Source: Enterobacter sp. Ag1 (lineage in GTDB: Bacteria; Pseudomonadota; Gammaproteobacteria; Enterobacterales; Enterobacteriaceae). From it: a stretch of DNA of 64,000 nt. Position numbers and translations under genes: made by a program. The stretch lies in NCBI GenBank assembly GCA_000277545.1, contig AKXM01000030.1, forward strand, positions 1 to 64,000. The letters run 5' to 3'. The stretch's first letter is position 1. Each line of letters starts with the position of its first letter. Under the pieces are notes generated by a model. The model worked only from the letters and a program-made list of their open reading frames with translations. It had not been told where the DNA came from and searched no databases. Positions 34,740 to 42,872 of the stretch are shown piece after piece.

Positions 34740-35042
34740 AAAGAGCGTGTTTTATCACGCCTGGCCTTTAGCTCTTTAACCTCTGCCTGTTTCTTTGCAT
34801 TAGGTCAATGCCCTGAGCAAAGAGTCTTTTAGCTTCATCACGGCGCTGCCTTGCATCAGCAAGTGAAACAGCAGGGTAGACACCTATAGAGAAGATTTTT
34901 TGCTTCCCGTCGAAGCGGTAAGCATTTGCCAGTATTTGGAACCTTTAGGGCTAACGCGAAGGAACATACCAAAGCCATCGGTCAGCTTGTATTACTTATC
35001 AAGGGGTTTGGCGTTTTTTACTTTAGTATCAGGAAGTGGCAT
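34740..35042 (-). pseudogene. remnant of a P4-type tyrosine integrase (N-terminal part)
   Basis: From the ATG at 35042 the minus strand reads MPLPDTKVKNAKPLDK, an in-frame TAA, then YKLTDGFGMFLRVSPKGSK, the start of the DUF4102 arm-binding domain of P4-like integrases. The match resumes in another frame as YRFDGKQKIFSIGVYPAV and ADARQRRDEAKRL. The catalytic domain is absent. There is thus at least one stop, one frameshift and a large 3' deletion. It lies 180 bases from tRNA-Asn, the usual target of such integrases, and is the scar of an island insertion. Confidence 0.85.
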
Positions 35043-35179
35043 AACGGCATACCCCGCTTGTTGGTAAAAACGCAATCGAACTACCATTACCTACATATTT
35101 ACCAGCTAATAGGTATGGCTTCGGGTGGTTTTTAGTGAACGAGGGTGAACCTGAAGAAGGGGATAACCAACTGATAGAA

Positions 35180-35211
35180 ATGCAGAAAGCAGACGTCAGT
35201 GAACGTCTGCT
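35180..35211 (-). terminator. terminator of the third tRNA-Asn
   Basis: Perfect stem AGCAGACGT / ACGTCTGCT (35188-35211) with a 6-base loop, followed on the minus strand by TTCTGCATTTC, just after the tRNA. Confidence 0.75.
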
Positions 35212-35221
35212 CCCTTAAATA

Positions 35222-35297
35222 TGGCTCCTCTGACTGGACTCGAACCAGTGACATACGGATTAACAGTCCGCCGTTCTACCGACTGAACTACAGAGGA
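35222..35297 (-). tRNA. tRNA-Asn (GTT), flanking the islet
   Basis: A complete 76-base tRNA on the minus strand with encoded CCA, identical to the copy at 10409-10484. Its 3' end points at the integrase remnant, as expected for the attachment site of a P4-type element. Confidence 0.97.
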
Positions 35298-35315
35298 ATC
35301 GTGTGAACGGGGCGA

Positions 35316-35344
35316 ATATTAGCGTCGGCCATAAAACCTGTCAA
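35316..35344 (-). promoter_or_regulatory. sigma-70 promoter of the third tRNA-Asn
   Basis: Minus-strand TTGACA (35339-35344), a 17-base spacer and TAATAT (35316-35321) with a GC-rich discriminator. Confidence 0.8.
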
Positions 35345-35397
35345 CAGTAAAAGTAACGCATTAATTCATATGGTTAAATTTACGCCTCGTTGCTGAT

Positions 35398-36195
35398 TTA
35401 ATGCACCGTATTTCCGGCAGTGCCGGGGGAGTTTTCACGCTCAACCAGGCGCTGGAGCGGATCCTGCCCATAGAACTGGCAAAAACGCTGGTAAAGCGAG
35501 GCGAAACGCGGCGTGAACAGCTGTGGCGCGCTGAAGAAATATTCGGAAAGCACGGCAAAACATTCAGCTGGATCGGTGGCGGCATAGGCGTCGATGCTGG
35601 CGGCATTTTCGCCCACCATGTCGATTTCATCCTGAATGCTGTCCATCGCGGCGTGGAGGTCGTGTTCCCAACCGGCCACATCCCGCAAAGCAATTAACGG
35701 TACGCCGCTGGCGCGGTCGCCGTTGCGGCTGTCCAGCTTGTGGGCAACTTCGTGAATAATCAGGTTAAAGCCGGAGGCATCGAAGGAGTCCTGCACGTCC
35801 AGCCAGTTAAGCACGATAGGGCCCTGCTGCCAGCTTTGCCCGGACTGCACCACCCGCTGGCTATGCACCAGGCCGAAGTCGTCCTGCCATTCGTCATCCA
35901 CAATAAACGGCGCAGGGTAGAGCAAGATTTCGTGGAAACCGTCCAGCCATTCAATGCCCAGTTCCAGCACCGGCAGGCAGAACAGAAGTGCAATACGTGT
36001 GCACTTCAAATCATCCAGCTCAAAACCCTGCAGCGGAACCAGCCGTTTTTGCTGTAAAAAACGGTCCGCAAGGCCAATTAATTTCTGCTGCTCGGTTTCA
36101 CTGAGTGATGCCAGCACGGGAATGGCTAACGCTTGCTCCCACGGTAACGCGGGGGCGGCGCTTGAATCGGTTGCTTTCCAGGGCCACTTAATCAT
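35398..36195 (-). CDS. mtfA: Mlc titration factor A, zinc peptidase
   Basis: A 265-residue cytosolic protein that matches E. coli MtfA (YeeI) closely: MIKWPWK start, [13 protein letters not shown], and the zinc site [10 protein letters not shown] (HExxH) followed by [23 protein letters not shown]. MtfA binds and inactivates the repressor Mlc and so affects ptsG expression; it has aminopeptidase activity. The start at 36195 gives the E. coli N-terminus; 28 extra in-frame codons upstream are rejected. As in E. coli it lies between an asn tRNA and the serU-type tRNA. Confidence 0.96.
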   Translation of the reverse strand: MIKWPWKATDSSAAPALPWEQALAIPVLASLSETEQQKLIGLADRFLQQKRLVPLQGFELDDLKCTRIALLFCLPVLELGIEWLDGFHEILLYPAPFIVDDEWQDDFGLVHSQRVVQSGQSWQQGPIVLNWLDVQDSFDASGFNLIIHEVAHKLDSRNGDRASGVPLIALRDVAGWEHDLHAAMDSIQDEIDMVGENAASIDAYAATDPAECFAVLSEYFFSAPQLFTPRFASLYQRFCQFYGQDPLQRLVERENSPGTAGNTVH

Positions 36196-36289
36196 GTTAC
36201 TTGCTCGCAAAGTCATCGTTTGAACTGAAACGAAAGAACCCAGACTGTTAAAATGCCGCATAACCTGGCATGATGGCAACCACCAGAAC

Positions 36290-36379
36290 GGAGAGATGCC
36301 GGAGCGGCTGAACGGACCGGTCTCGAAAACCGGAGTAGGGGTAACTCTACCGGGGGTTCAAATCCCCCTCTCTCCGCCA
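36290..36379 (+). tRNA. serU: tRNA-Ser (CGA)
   Basis: A 90-base tRNA with long variable arm and encoded CCA, matching E. coli serU except for an apparent single base. The anticodon CGA is at 36324-36326 in loop CTCGAAA. It decodes UCG. Confidence 0.96.
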
Positions 36380-36555
36380 ATTATTCAAGCACTTATCGCA
36401 TTTCATTTCAGTGACCAATCTCTCGCTCCCGCAATACAGGTAACCTTATGTGTGACAGTAACGCCTGGCATCGGCTGCGATTTCCCTGTTGTTGAAATAC
36501 CGCCGCGCATTAAGTTCTATACTCTCCCGAGGATTTTGTACAACGGGAAAAAAAT

Positions 36556-36891
36556 ATGCTTAATACTTACGTTATCCTTGCCATCTCTATATGTGCAGAA
36601 ACGCTGGCGACCACCATGATGAAAGCCTCTGACGGGTTCAGCCGTCTGGTTCCCAGCGTGGTGGTGGTTGTGGGCTACGCAATTTCATTCTATGGCCTCT
36701 CCCAAGTGGTGAAGACCATGAATATTGGTATCGCCTATGCGATCTGGGCGGGGATGGGAATATTCCTGGTTTCGGTGATGTCATTTCTGTTTTATAAACA
36801 AAAACTCGATCTTCCGGCTATCGCAGGCATGTTGTTTATTGCCGTGGGCATCATGATTATTCAGCTTTTCTCAAAGTCTGTTACCCACTGA
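36556..36891 (+). CDS. small multidrug resistance (SMR) family transporter
   Basis: A 111-residue inner-membrane protein with four hydrophobic helices. The membrane-embedded Glu15 in ICAETLATT is equivalent to EmrE Glu14, and KTMNIGIAYAIWAGMG is the conserved second-to-third helix region of SMR pumps. It probably exports lipophilic cations such as quaternary ammonium compounds by proton antiport as a dimer; whether it is of EmrE or Gdx (guanidinium) type is uncertain. It is a single gene. Confidence 0.9.
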   Translation: MLNTYVILAISICAETLATTMMKASDGFSRLVPSVVVVVGYAISFYGLSQVVKTMNIGIAYAIWAGMGIFLVSVMSFLFYKQKLDLPAIAGMLFIAVGIMIIQLFSKSVTH

Positions 36892-36907
36892 CCGCCGTTA
36901 ATAACGG

Positions 36908-38233
36908 CTATTCCCCGGCCTTACTGTTGTCGCGCCACTTGAAGGTGACGCGCTGATACCATGGCTCGGGGACAGGGTGAACAATGCTGCGTAGTGCTCT
37001 GGCGTAATCCATCACCAGCCCTGGAGTCCAGGCCATAGAAGTGGCACGTTTACGCACCTGGGCGGCTATCCAGAGCTCGGGCATCGCGAGCGTTCTGAGT
37101 ATGGACAACCAGCTTCGCGTATGTTTTGAAAGCACGCCATCCAGCGACGCTTCAAGAGCGTAAGCTACGCTGCTCGAGCAATTACGGTAGGTGAGGTTGT
37201 AAGTTTTTGTCAGCTTGTAGGCACTCCAGAAACGCTGTAAGGCTTTGCCATTGTAATGATGGAAATAGATCTTGCGATCTGACTGGCACCACTCTGCGGA
37301 TTCAGTGGCATAGTCAGGCTGATACGTTCCCGGCACATCATTATCGCGTGTGGCCTTAAGCGTATTCAAAAACTCGGCTGGCGACCTATCAATGTCTTCT
37401 GCAGGATAAAGGCTGATGTAAAGATCAGGTGGGACTTCAAGCGCGGCGTGGCCCGTTGATATAACACCTTCGGAGTCTACTGCGGCGATATAGCGATTGA
37501 TGACCGGCCGTGGAATTGTTGACGCGCTGGCTGTACCTTCCGGGGTCCAGATATGTACGGTTAGCGGTTCACGAAAATCAACGTTCGCGGGTTCGGCGAG
37601 GTTAGGCTTGATATTCGTGCCTTTTTTCACTTCAACACCTATTCCTGCAGGCACTAAAAGGTCGAAGACCGAGATACCTTCTCGCAGCCTTGCAACGCGA
37701 AGTGCAAGACGTACGGTATGGATCCCGCTGAAAATCATCAGTGTTCCCAGGAAGAACGATACCGTAGCTTTATAATGCGTAGGCCAGGGGCTGAACATAA
37801 AAAAGGCGAACATAATTTGAGCTAAACCGGTGATCAGGGTGCCCTTCCAGTGGGGGAAACGTACAATCCACGCCGAGAAAATAACGAACAGGCCAATGAC
37901 GAAATAAGCAAAACCAAACACGATGGCCAGCAGCAAATTGCTGTAGGGCTGGTTGGATAAGATAAGCAGCGAGACGAAACAAAAAATCCCCCCCTTAAAG
38001 TAAAGCACGGCTTTTTGCGCTCCGACTCCGCCGGAAGCGATGCTCAGCGTTACCAGACTTTCCAGCAGCAAAAGCAGGCCAAAAAAGCGCAACGGGAAAT
38101 AGGTCACGCCGTCCAGACCGTCCAGGAAAATAGCCAGTCCGAGCAGGCTCCAAAGACTCCCCAGCAGGATCAGATATTTAACCCTTGAGCGCATAAAGTC
38201 GACGCCGAACAGTAACAACGCAATCTGAATCAC
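36908..38233 (-). CDS. HdeD-like (DUF308) membrane protein fused to a possible permuted papain-like domain
   Basis: A 441-residue two-part protein. Residues about 1-200 hold six or so hydrophobic helices of DUF308/HdeD type. The cytosolic or periplasmic C-terminal half (about 225-400) has GHAALEVPPDLYISLYP, then about 95 residues later YRNCSSSVAYALE: a His-before-Cys order seen in circularly permuted NlpC/P60 (LRAT, YiiX-like) enzymes. That assignment is my inference. I start it at the GTG at 38233 because AAGGAGAG lies eight bases upstream; the longer ATG frame (38383) overlaps the next gene by over 100 bases. It probably forms an operon with the MASE1 gene. Confidence 0.72.
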   Translation of the reverse strand: MIQIALLLFGVDFMRSRVKYLILLGSLWSLLGLAIFLDGLDGVTYFPLRFFGLLLLLESLVTLSIASGGVGAQKAVLYFKGGIFCFVSLLILSNQPYSNLLLAIVFGFAYFVIGLFVIFSAWIVRFPHWKGTLITGLAQIMFAFFMFSPWPTHYKATVSFFLGTLMIFSGIHTVRLALRVARLREGISVFDLLVPAGIGVEVKKGTNIKPNLAEPANVDFREPLTVHIWTPEGTASASTIPRPVINRYIAAVDSEGVISTGHAALEVPPDLYISLYPAEDIDRSPAEFLNTLKATRDNDVPGTYQPDYATESAEWCQSDRKIYFHHYNGKALQRFWSAYKLTKTYNLTYRNCSSSVAYALEASLDGVLSKHTRSWLSILRTLAMPELWIAAQVRKRATSMAWTPGLVMDYARALRSIVHPVPEPWYQRVTFKWRDNSKAGE

Positions 38234-38270
38234 AAGTTTGTCTCTCCTTAAAAAGTGCTCACGTCCGTGT

Positions 38271-39539
38271 TTAGATAGCCAGATCGTAATGGCTGACCTG
38301 CCAGTTTCCGACAATAATGCTTGTCCCGCCGTTGGACATAGCAACGCCGCCGCTGTCAACCAGCGTGAGCCATTCATCCTCATTCACCTTGATACGAAAT
38401 ATCAGGGGTTTGCTTTTGTTCGGAACAGGGGAGAGCCAATGCTGCCGAAGTTTTTCCCGATCTGAGGGATGTACCTGCGCCAGGACTCGCTCGATGGTGT
38501 CGAACGCTTGGGGCGAAGTTGAACCCAGGAGTGAAGAGAGATCGTTTTCCCAGTTGAAAATACCGGTTTCAGGCTCCAGTCGATAAAGTATGCCATTACC
38601 CGCCAGTCGGCCAGTGTCCGGATTGAAACGCGTCGTAGAGCGGCTTAACACTCGCACAAAGACGACCAGTAAGGCGGTCGCAGAGAGATAGCTCAGCGCC
38701 AGCAGCAGGGATTCGGTGAAGCTAAGGCCGTGGAGAAAGAAGGGCCCCTGATGCTGGTCGGTAAAGTGGATAACAATCGCCCCCAGTGTCAGCAGGCCAA
38801 TCGAGCCTCCACGATTCCCCCAGACCAGGGAAAGCATTAGCGTCAGCACAATCGGTAAGCAAGAAAGGGCAAAATAGAGCGCGGCGGCTTCGGTTCTGAG
38901 CCAGGTCCCGCTGTAGTCGAAAATAAACACCGTTGCGGCACAAATCAGCAGTAACAGCGCCAGACCTGTCAGACGGGAAGACCAGGTAAGAGCGGCCTGG
39001 AGGCCACGCTTATTCACGAAGCCCATGACGACGGTCGTTGCGAAGAAAATCCCGGTCACGTCGGCAACGAATCCATTCCAGATGGTCTTTGTTATCGGCT
39101 GGTCGGTGAAATACGCGTAGCCTCCGCCGACGATTAGCGCATCGAACAGGCTGACAATAAAGGTGGCGCAGATCCACAGCAGGATGACGTGCAGGTCGTC
39201 ATTGGGCCGAGAGAAACGGCGTACCAGCCACGCAATAAGCACGTTGGCAGGCATCGCCAGCAGCGAATAACCCAGCGTGGTTAAAAAAAGAGGCAGGCTG
39301 TGCCAGGCTTCGTCCTGCAGGATGCTTGCTACCGCGAAGATAAGGATAAGAGCAGGGTAGTCACGCCAGCGGGCAGACAATAAAGCCGCTACGGCAACGC
39401 CCGATGGGAACCAGACAATCGCTATTGCGGAGTTCGGGTCGTCAAATTTTAGCGAGATAAGCCCGGACAGATAATAGACCAGCCCCCACAAAAGCAGGAT
39501 AGCGGTTTGCTGCAGCCAGGAAGGGAAATACGTTTTCAT
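38271..39539 (-). CDS. MASE1-domain sensor with C-terminal PAS-like domain and no output domain
   Basis: A 422-residue membrane protein. Residues about 1-290 form the eight-helix MASE1 sensor (SLKFDDPNSAIAIVWFPSGVAVAALL is the hallmark start). Residues about 320-422 look like a PAS fold (RLEPETGIFNWENDLSSLLG, then VHPSDREKLRQHW). In relatives such as DgcE this is followed by GGDEF or histidine-kinase domains; here the protein ends. It could be a truncated diguanylate cyclase or a stand-alone sensor that signals through its downstream neighbour at 36908. Confidence 0.82.
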   Translation of the reverse strand: MKTYFPSWLQQTAILLLWGLVYYLSGLISLKFDDPNSAIAIVWFPSGVAVAALLSARWRDYPALILIFAVASILQDEAWHSLPLFLTTLGYSLLAMPANVLIAWLVRRFSRPNDDLHVILLWICATFIVSLFDALIVGGGYAYFTDQPITKTIWNGFVADVTGIFFATTVVMGFVNKRGLQAALTWSSRLTGLALLLLICAATVFIFDYSGTWLRTEAAALYFALSCLPIVLTLMLSLVWGNRGGSIGLLTLGAIVIHFTDQHQGPFFLHGLSFTESLLLALSYLSATALLVVFVRVLSRSTTRFNPDTGRLAGNGILYRLEPETGIFNWENDLSSLLGSTSPQAFDTIERVLAQVHPSDREKLRQHWLSPVPNKSKPLIFRIKVNEDEWLTLVDSGGVAMSNGGTSIIVGNWQVSHYDLAI

Positions 39540-39653
39540 TTCTCGTCCATTTTTGATTCAGGAATGCGCGCAGCATTCCGCTGTCGGGCGTTATTTTACG
39601 TAAAGGCTAACAACCCTTGGCTGAAAACACAAAATAGGGCCATTTACTAGACT

Positions 39654-40247
39654 TCAGACTGCATGCCGCGCATCGACTTTCTCTGCTGAGAAAATAGCCC
39701 TGACGTTAGCCGCTGAAGGTTGTATTTGCCCTTCATGTTGATGATTGTCTTCTATATCTTGCTCGTGGGTCTGCCCATGCGATCCGGTTTCTGCCACGAT
39801 GCTTTGCTTATAAAGATCGGGGCGTTCTTCGGCTCCCGGGCATACGCAGTGGGAAGCGGGAGAGGGGATCAAAGCGGTACGCAGAGATTCCCGAAGTTCG
39901 CGTTGCACCCATTTCATGGCCTGATTTGGCATCGCTGAGACGGACATTTTCCCTGCCAAAATACAGGGCTTCACGTTCCAGACCATCAATAAAATATCCT
40001 TGCGGGTCCCTGCATCGGTCGAATGATAAATTTTCGCGGATGTCAGGTGCGAGCTGGCCTGATCTTCCCAGCTATAAACCAGCAGGGCAGCAGTATCACT
40101 TCGGTCATTCAGCGGCTTTACCGTGGGTTTAAAAATGCCGATGACAATCAGTGCGGCCAGCATACTAAGCAGTAAGCCACTGCACAATAACAGCAGGCGT
40201 TGGCTGTTTTTATTAAGTAAAAATAAGCGTGTTTTGAACCCGGACAT
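39654..40247 (-). CDS. hypothetical membrane-anchored protein
   Basis: A 197-codon frame starting MSGFKTRLFLLNKNSQRLL with one hydrophobic anchor (about residues 18-40, LLLLCSGLLLSMLAALIVIGIF) and a hydrophilic remainder. The first 120 residues look protein-like (TAALLVYSWEDQASSHLTSAKIYHS); the last 60 have an unusual composition (HEQDIEDNHQHEGQ), possibly a frameshifted tail. I recognise no family. The start was chosen because TGGAG lies nine bases upstream. It reads toward the MASE1 gene but is 114 bases away. Confidence 0.5.
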   Translation of the reverse strand: MSGFKTRLFLLNKNSQRLLLLCSGLLLSMLAALIVIGIFKPTVKPLNDRSDTAALLVYSWEDQASSHLTSAKIYHSTDAGTRKDILLMVWNVKPCILAGKMSVSAMPNQAMKWVQRELRESLRTALIPSPASHCVCPGAEERPDLYKQSIVAETGSHGQTHEQDIEDNHQHEGQIQPSAANVRAIFSAEKVDARHAV

Positions 40248-40605
40248 CCCAACCAACTCCAGGGCTGAATCGGTCGTTTCCAACAAGAAAATGCCCCTCA
40301 TCCAACCCGAATTTAATAAGCGAAACAGCAAAACCTTTATGTAAAAATTAGATTAATTTACTGTGAATAAAATGCTCTGAAAGCAGAGGGTTATTACTAT
40401 TAATCCTCCACGATCATCCTCCTTAAGAGTAAATAATGGCTCAACGATAAGGAATAAACCCAGAATTATACTGGTTATTTGCCGCTGCCCTTTACTTTCC
40501 TGGAGTTAATGATTTAAATGGTGATGTATTTAAGTGGGATGTTCTGTTGGTTTGCTGTTGATTGGCATAAATTATCTGTTTTTCCCTGCAGACGCTACGC
40601 AGCGA
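40248..40605. other. intergenic region, no confident gene
   Basis: About 360 bases, AT-rich in the left half. A frame at 40518-40784 begins MVMYLSGMFCWFAVDW but runs antisense into the deacetylase gene; it is not supported as a gene. No strong terminator was recognised. Confidence 0.4.
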
Positions 40606-41754
40606 TCAAGCGCTCATCCACTGGCGCAGGTTTTCCAGCATCGCCATGCACTTTTGCAGCTGCTCTTCGGCAACAAACTCATCGGGCTTGTGCCCCTGGT
40701 CCATGCTACCGGGGCCACAAATCAGCGTGGCAATCCCGGCTTCGTCAAAAAGTCCGCCTTCGGTGCCAAATGCCACGGTGCTGAACTCAGCGCTGTCGCA
40801 CCACTGCGCCAGCCATCGGGCAAATTCTGACTGGGCATCCGTCAGCAGGCCGGGGTAGTGGCTCAAGGGAGTAAACCGGATGGCGCTTGCCGGGGAGATG
40901 TTTTGCATGGCGGGCACCATTTTTTGCTGCGCATAGCCCTGAATGTCGGCGATCGCCGCCGTGACTTCGACGCCCGGCAGGTAGCGGATCTCAAAATCAA
41001 ACTGGCATTCCTGCGGCACAATGTTCAGCGCGCTGCCGCCGTGAATGGTGCCAACCTGGAGCGTACTGAACGGGGGATCAAAGCGGGCATCCGTCTTTTG
41101 GGTCAGCGCCTCACGAACTTCTCCCAGTTTGCCGATAAGCCGGGCGGCATATTCAATGGCGTTCACCCCTTCTGGCGCATAGGCAGAATGGCAGGCTAGG
41201 CCGTGCACCTCACAGCGGATGGCAATTTTCCCTTTGTGCCCGTAAACCGGGCGCATTTCGGTTGGCTCTCCAACAATACACAGCGCGGGTTTCTCTTTGG
41301 AGGCACGGAGGTGCTCCACCAGGCTGCGCACGCCAAGGCAACCGACCTCTTCGTCGTAGGAGAAGGCGAGGTGCAGGGGTATTTTCAGCGGCTGTGAAAG
41401 AAACGCCGGGACGGAGGCCAGCACGCAGGCGATGAAGCCCTTCATGTCCGCTGCCCCGCGCCCATAATAGCGGCCATCCCGGTAAGTCATGTCGAAAGGA
41501 GGGACGCTCCACTGTTGCCCGTCCACAGGCACCACGTCGGTATGGCCGGAGAGCATCACGCCACCGCCGCCTGCCGGGCCAAACACCGCATAAAGATTGG
41601 CTTTACGCCCGTCTTCACTGTGAAACAGCTCCGCACTGATGCCCCATTCGGCAAGGTAATCGCGAATATCCTCGATCAGCGCCAGGTTCGACTCGCGGCT
41701 GGTGGTATCTCGCGCCAGTAACTTCTGCAATAAAGGAATCAGTTGGCTATTCAT
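40606..41754 (-). CDS. M20-family N-acyl amino acid deacetylase (ArgE-like)
   Basis: A 382-residue cytosolic zinc hydrolase of the ArgE/DapE group. Metal and catalytic residues are seen in SGHTDVVPVDG, YYGRGAADMKG, DEEVGCLG and, at the end, FGTEGGLFDEAG and GPGSMDQGHKPDE. It looks like ArgE, but the true argE is elsewhere in enterobacteria. In this operon with DUF1028, RidA and a flavin monooxygenase it more likely removes an N-acyl group from a catabolic intermediate. The ATG at 41754 overlaps the upstream DUF1028 stop by eight bases. Confidence 0.88.
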   Translation of the reverse strand: MNSQLIPLLQKLLARDTTSRESNLALIEDIRDYLAEWGISAELFHSEDGRKANLYAVFGPAGGGGVMLSGHTDVVPVDGQQWSVPPFDMTYRDGRYYGRGAADMKGFIACVLASVPAFLSQPLKIPLHLAFSYDEEVGCLGVRSLVEHLRASKEKPALCIVGEPTEMRPVYGHKGKIAIRCEVHGLACHSAYAPEGVNAIEYAARLIGKLGEVREALTQKTDARFDPPFSTLQVGTIHGGSALNIVPQECQFDFEIRYLPGVEVTAAIADIQGYAQQKMVPAMQNISPASAIRFTPLSHYPGLLTDAQSEFARWLAQWCDSAEFSTVAFGTEGGLFDEAGIATLICGPGSMDQGHKPDEFVAEEQLQKCMAMLENLRQWMSA

Positions 41755-42421
41755 CGCCTGGCACACCATAACTGGGGGCTTCTCGCGGATCGAGTGCACG
41801 GATCAGGTAATCCTGCATTTGTGGTTTATAGGCCAGCCAGAGCGAATGCAGCGCGGCAATCGGGTTATCGTCAGCCCAGTCCACGCGCAGGTCGACTACC
41901 GGCCAGACGACGGTGTCCACTACCTTTAATGCAGCCGAGTGTACCGGCCCGGCTTCACCCCCTTTTTCCAGCGCCGCTTCAAGGGCGGTCATTAGCCTGT
42001 CAGCCAACGGGCCGGGGCATTGTTCGAAGCGTTCGATCATGGCGTTAATTACTGACTTATCGGCCAGCATATTGCCCGCCGCCACGCAGTTGTCCCCTTC
42101 CACGGCGTGGTAAATGCCCAGCGAATTAATGCCGCTGTGGCAGGCGGTTTTGCCGTTGCTGTCGATGACCGTCACCTGCCGGTAGTCGCCGTGCAGATGT
42201 TCACTGGCGACCAGCTTTAGCGCCTCCTGCGGCGTGGCACCTTCGCCCAGCTTCGACAGCACCATCGGGCCCAGCGCGGGCAGGGTAATATTCTGGCTCG
42301 ACACCGCGCCGACGCCCGGCACCAGCCACGGGCAGCGAGCGCCGACCGCGATGCTGGACGAGCTAATGGCGATGCCAAGCTGGCCGGTGTCCCGGCAGCG
42401 TGCGGCGATGGAAAAGGTCAT
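41747..42421 (-). CDS. DUF1028 family protein
   Basis: A 224-residue protein with the DUF1028 start MTFSIAARCRDTGQLGIAISSSSIAVGARCPW. The family has an Ntn-hydrolase-like fold and is suspected of amide hydrolysis, but no activity is assigned. The start at 42421 fits the family's conserved N-terminus; the frame is open upstream within ridA. It overlaps ridA by four bases and the deacetylase by eight, which suggests coupled production in one pathway. Confidence 0.88.
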   Translation of the reverse strand: MTFSIAARCRDTGQLGIAISSSSIAVGARCPWLVPGVGAVSSQNITLPALGPMVLSKLGEGATPQEALKLVASEHLHGDYRQVTVIDSNGKTACHSGINSLGIYHAVEGDNCVAAGNMLADKSVINAMIERFEQCPGPLADRLMTALEAALEKGGEAGPVHSAALKVVDTVVWPVVDLRVDWADDNPIAALHSLWLAYKPQMQDYLIRALDPREAPSYGVPGDE

Positions 42422-42846
42422 TTTTCCCCCTGAGTATCGCCCGGGATCACCGCGATAACATCGATTTCCATTAGCCACTGCGGCTGGCCGAGGGCGGAAA
42501 CCACCAGCCCGGTGGAGATCGGGAAGACGCCTCTCAGCCATTTGCCGACTTCCTGATACACCGGCTCGCGGTAGCGCGGGTCGATAATGTAAGTTGTGGT
42601 TTTCACTATGTGGGAGAGATCGCTCCCGGCTTCCTCCAGCAGTTGCTTAACGTTTTTCATGGCCTGCTCAGCCTGCGCCTGCGGGTCGCCCAGCCCAATC
42701 AAATTCCCTTCAAAATCCGTCCCGACCTGGCCGCGCACATACACGGTGTTCCCGGCGCGTACCGCCTGGCAGAGATCGTTGTTCAGCGACTGATTAGGGT
42801 AAGTCTCTTTGGTGTTAAACATGCGAATACGGGTATGCGTGGGCAT
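42418..42846 (-). CDS. RidA/YjgF-family protein
   Basis: A 142-residue trimeric RidA-type protein. Family patterns are NTVYVRGQVGTDFEG, QAEQAMKNVKQLLEEAGSDLSHIVKTTTYI and the final VSALGQPQWLMEIDVIAVIP. RidA proteins hydrolyse reactive enamine/imine intermediates to ketones and ammonia. The Arg usually found before the catalytic segment (as in NRPRVE) is not clear, so substrate choice may differ from archetypal RidA. A product of the adjacent flavin monooxygenase is a plausible substrate. Confidence 0.9.
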   Translation of the reverse strand: MPTHTRIRMFNTKETYPNQSLNNDLCQAVRAGNTVYVRGQVGTDFEGNLIGLGDPQAQAEQAMKNVKQLLEEAGSDLSHIVKTTTYIIDPRYREPVYQEVGKWLRGVFPISTGLVVSALGQPQWLMEIDVIAVIPGDTQGEK

Positions 42847-42872
42847 CGGTTAATTCCTTGTTGGCAAAAAGG

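Noticed and set aside
40606..41754. Housekeeping argE
   Set aside because: It is in a catabolic operon away from argBCH; the M20 family has many specificities, so the symbol is not justified.
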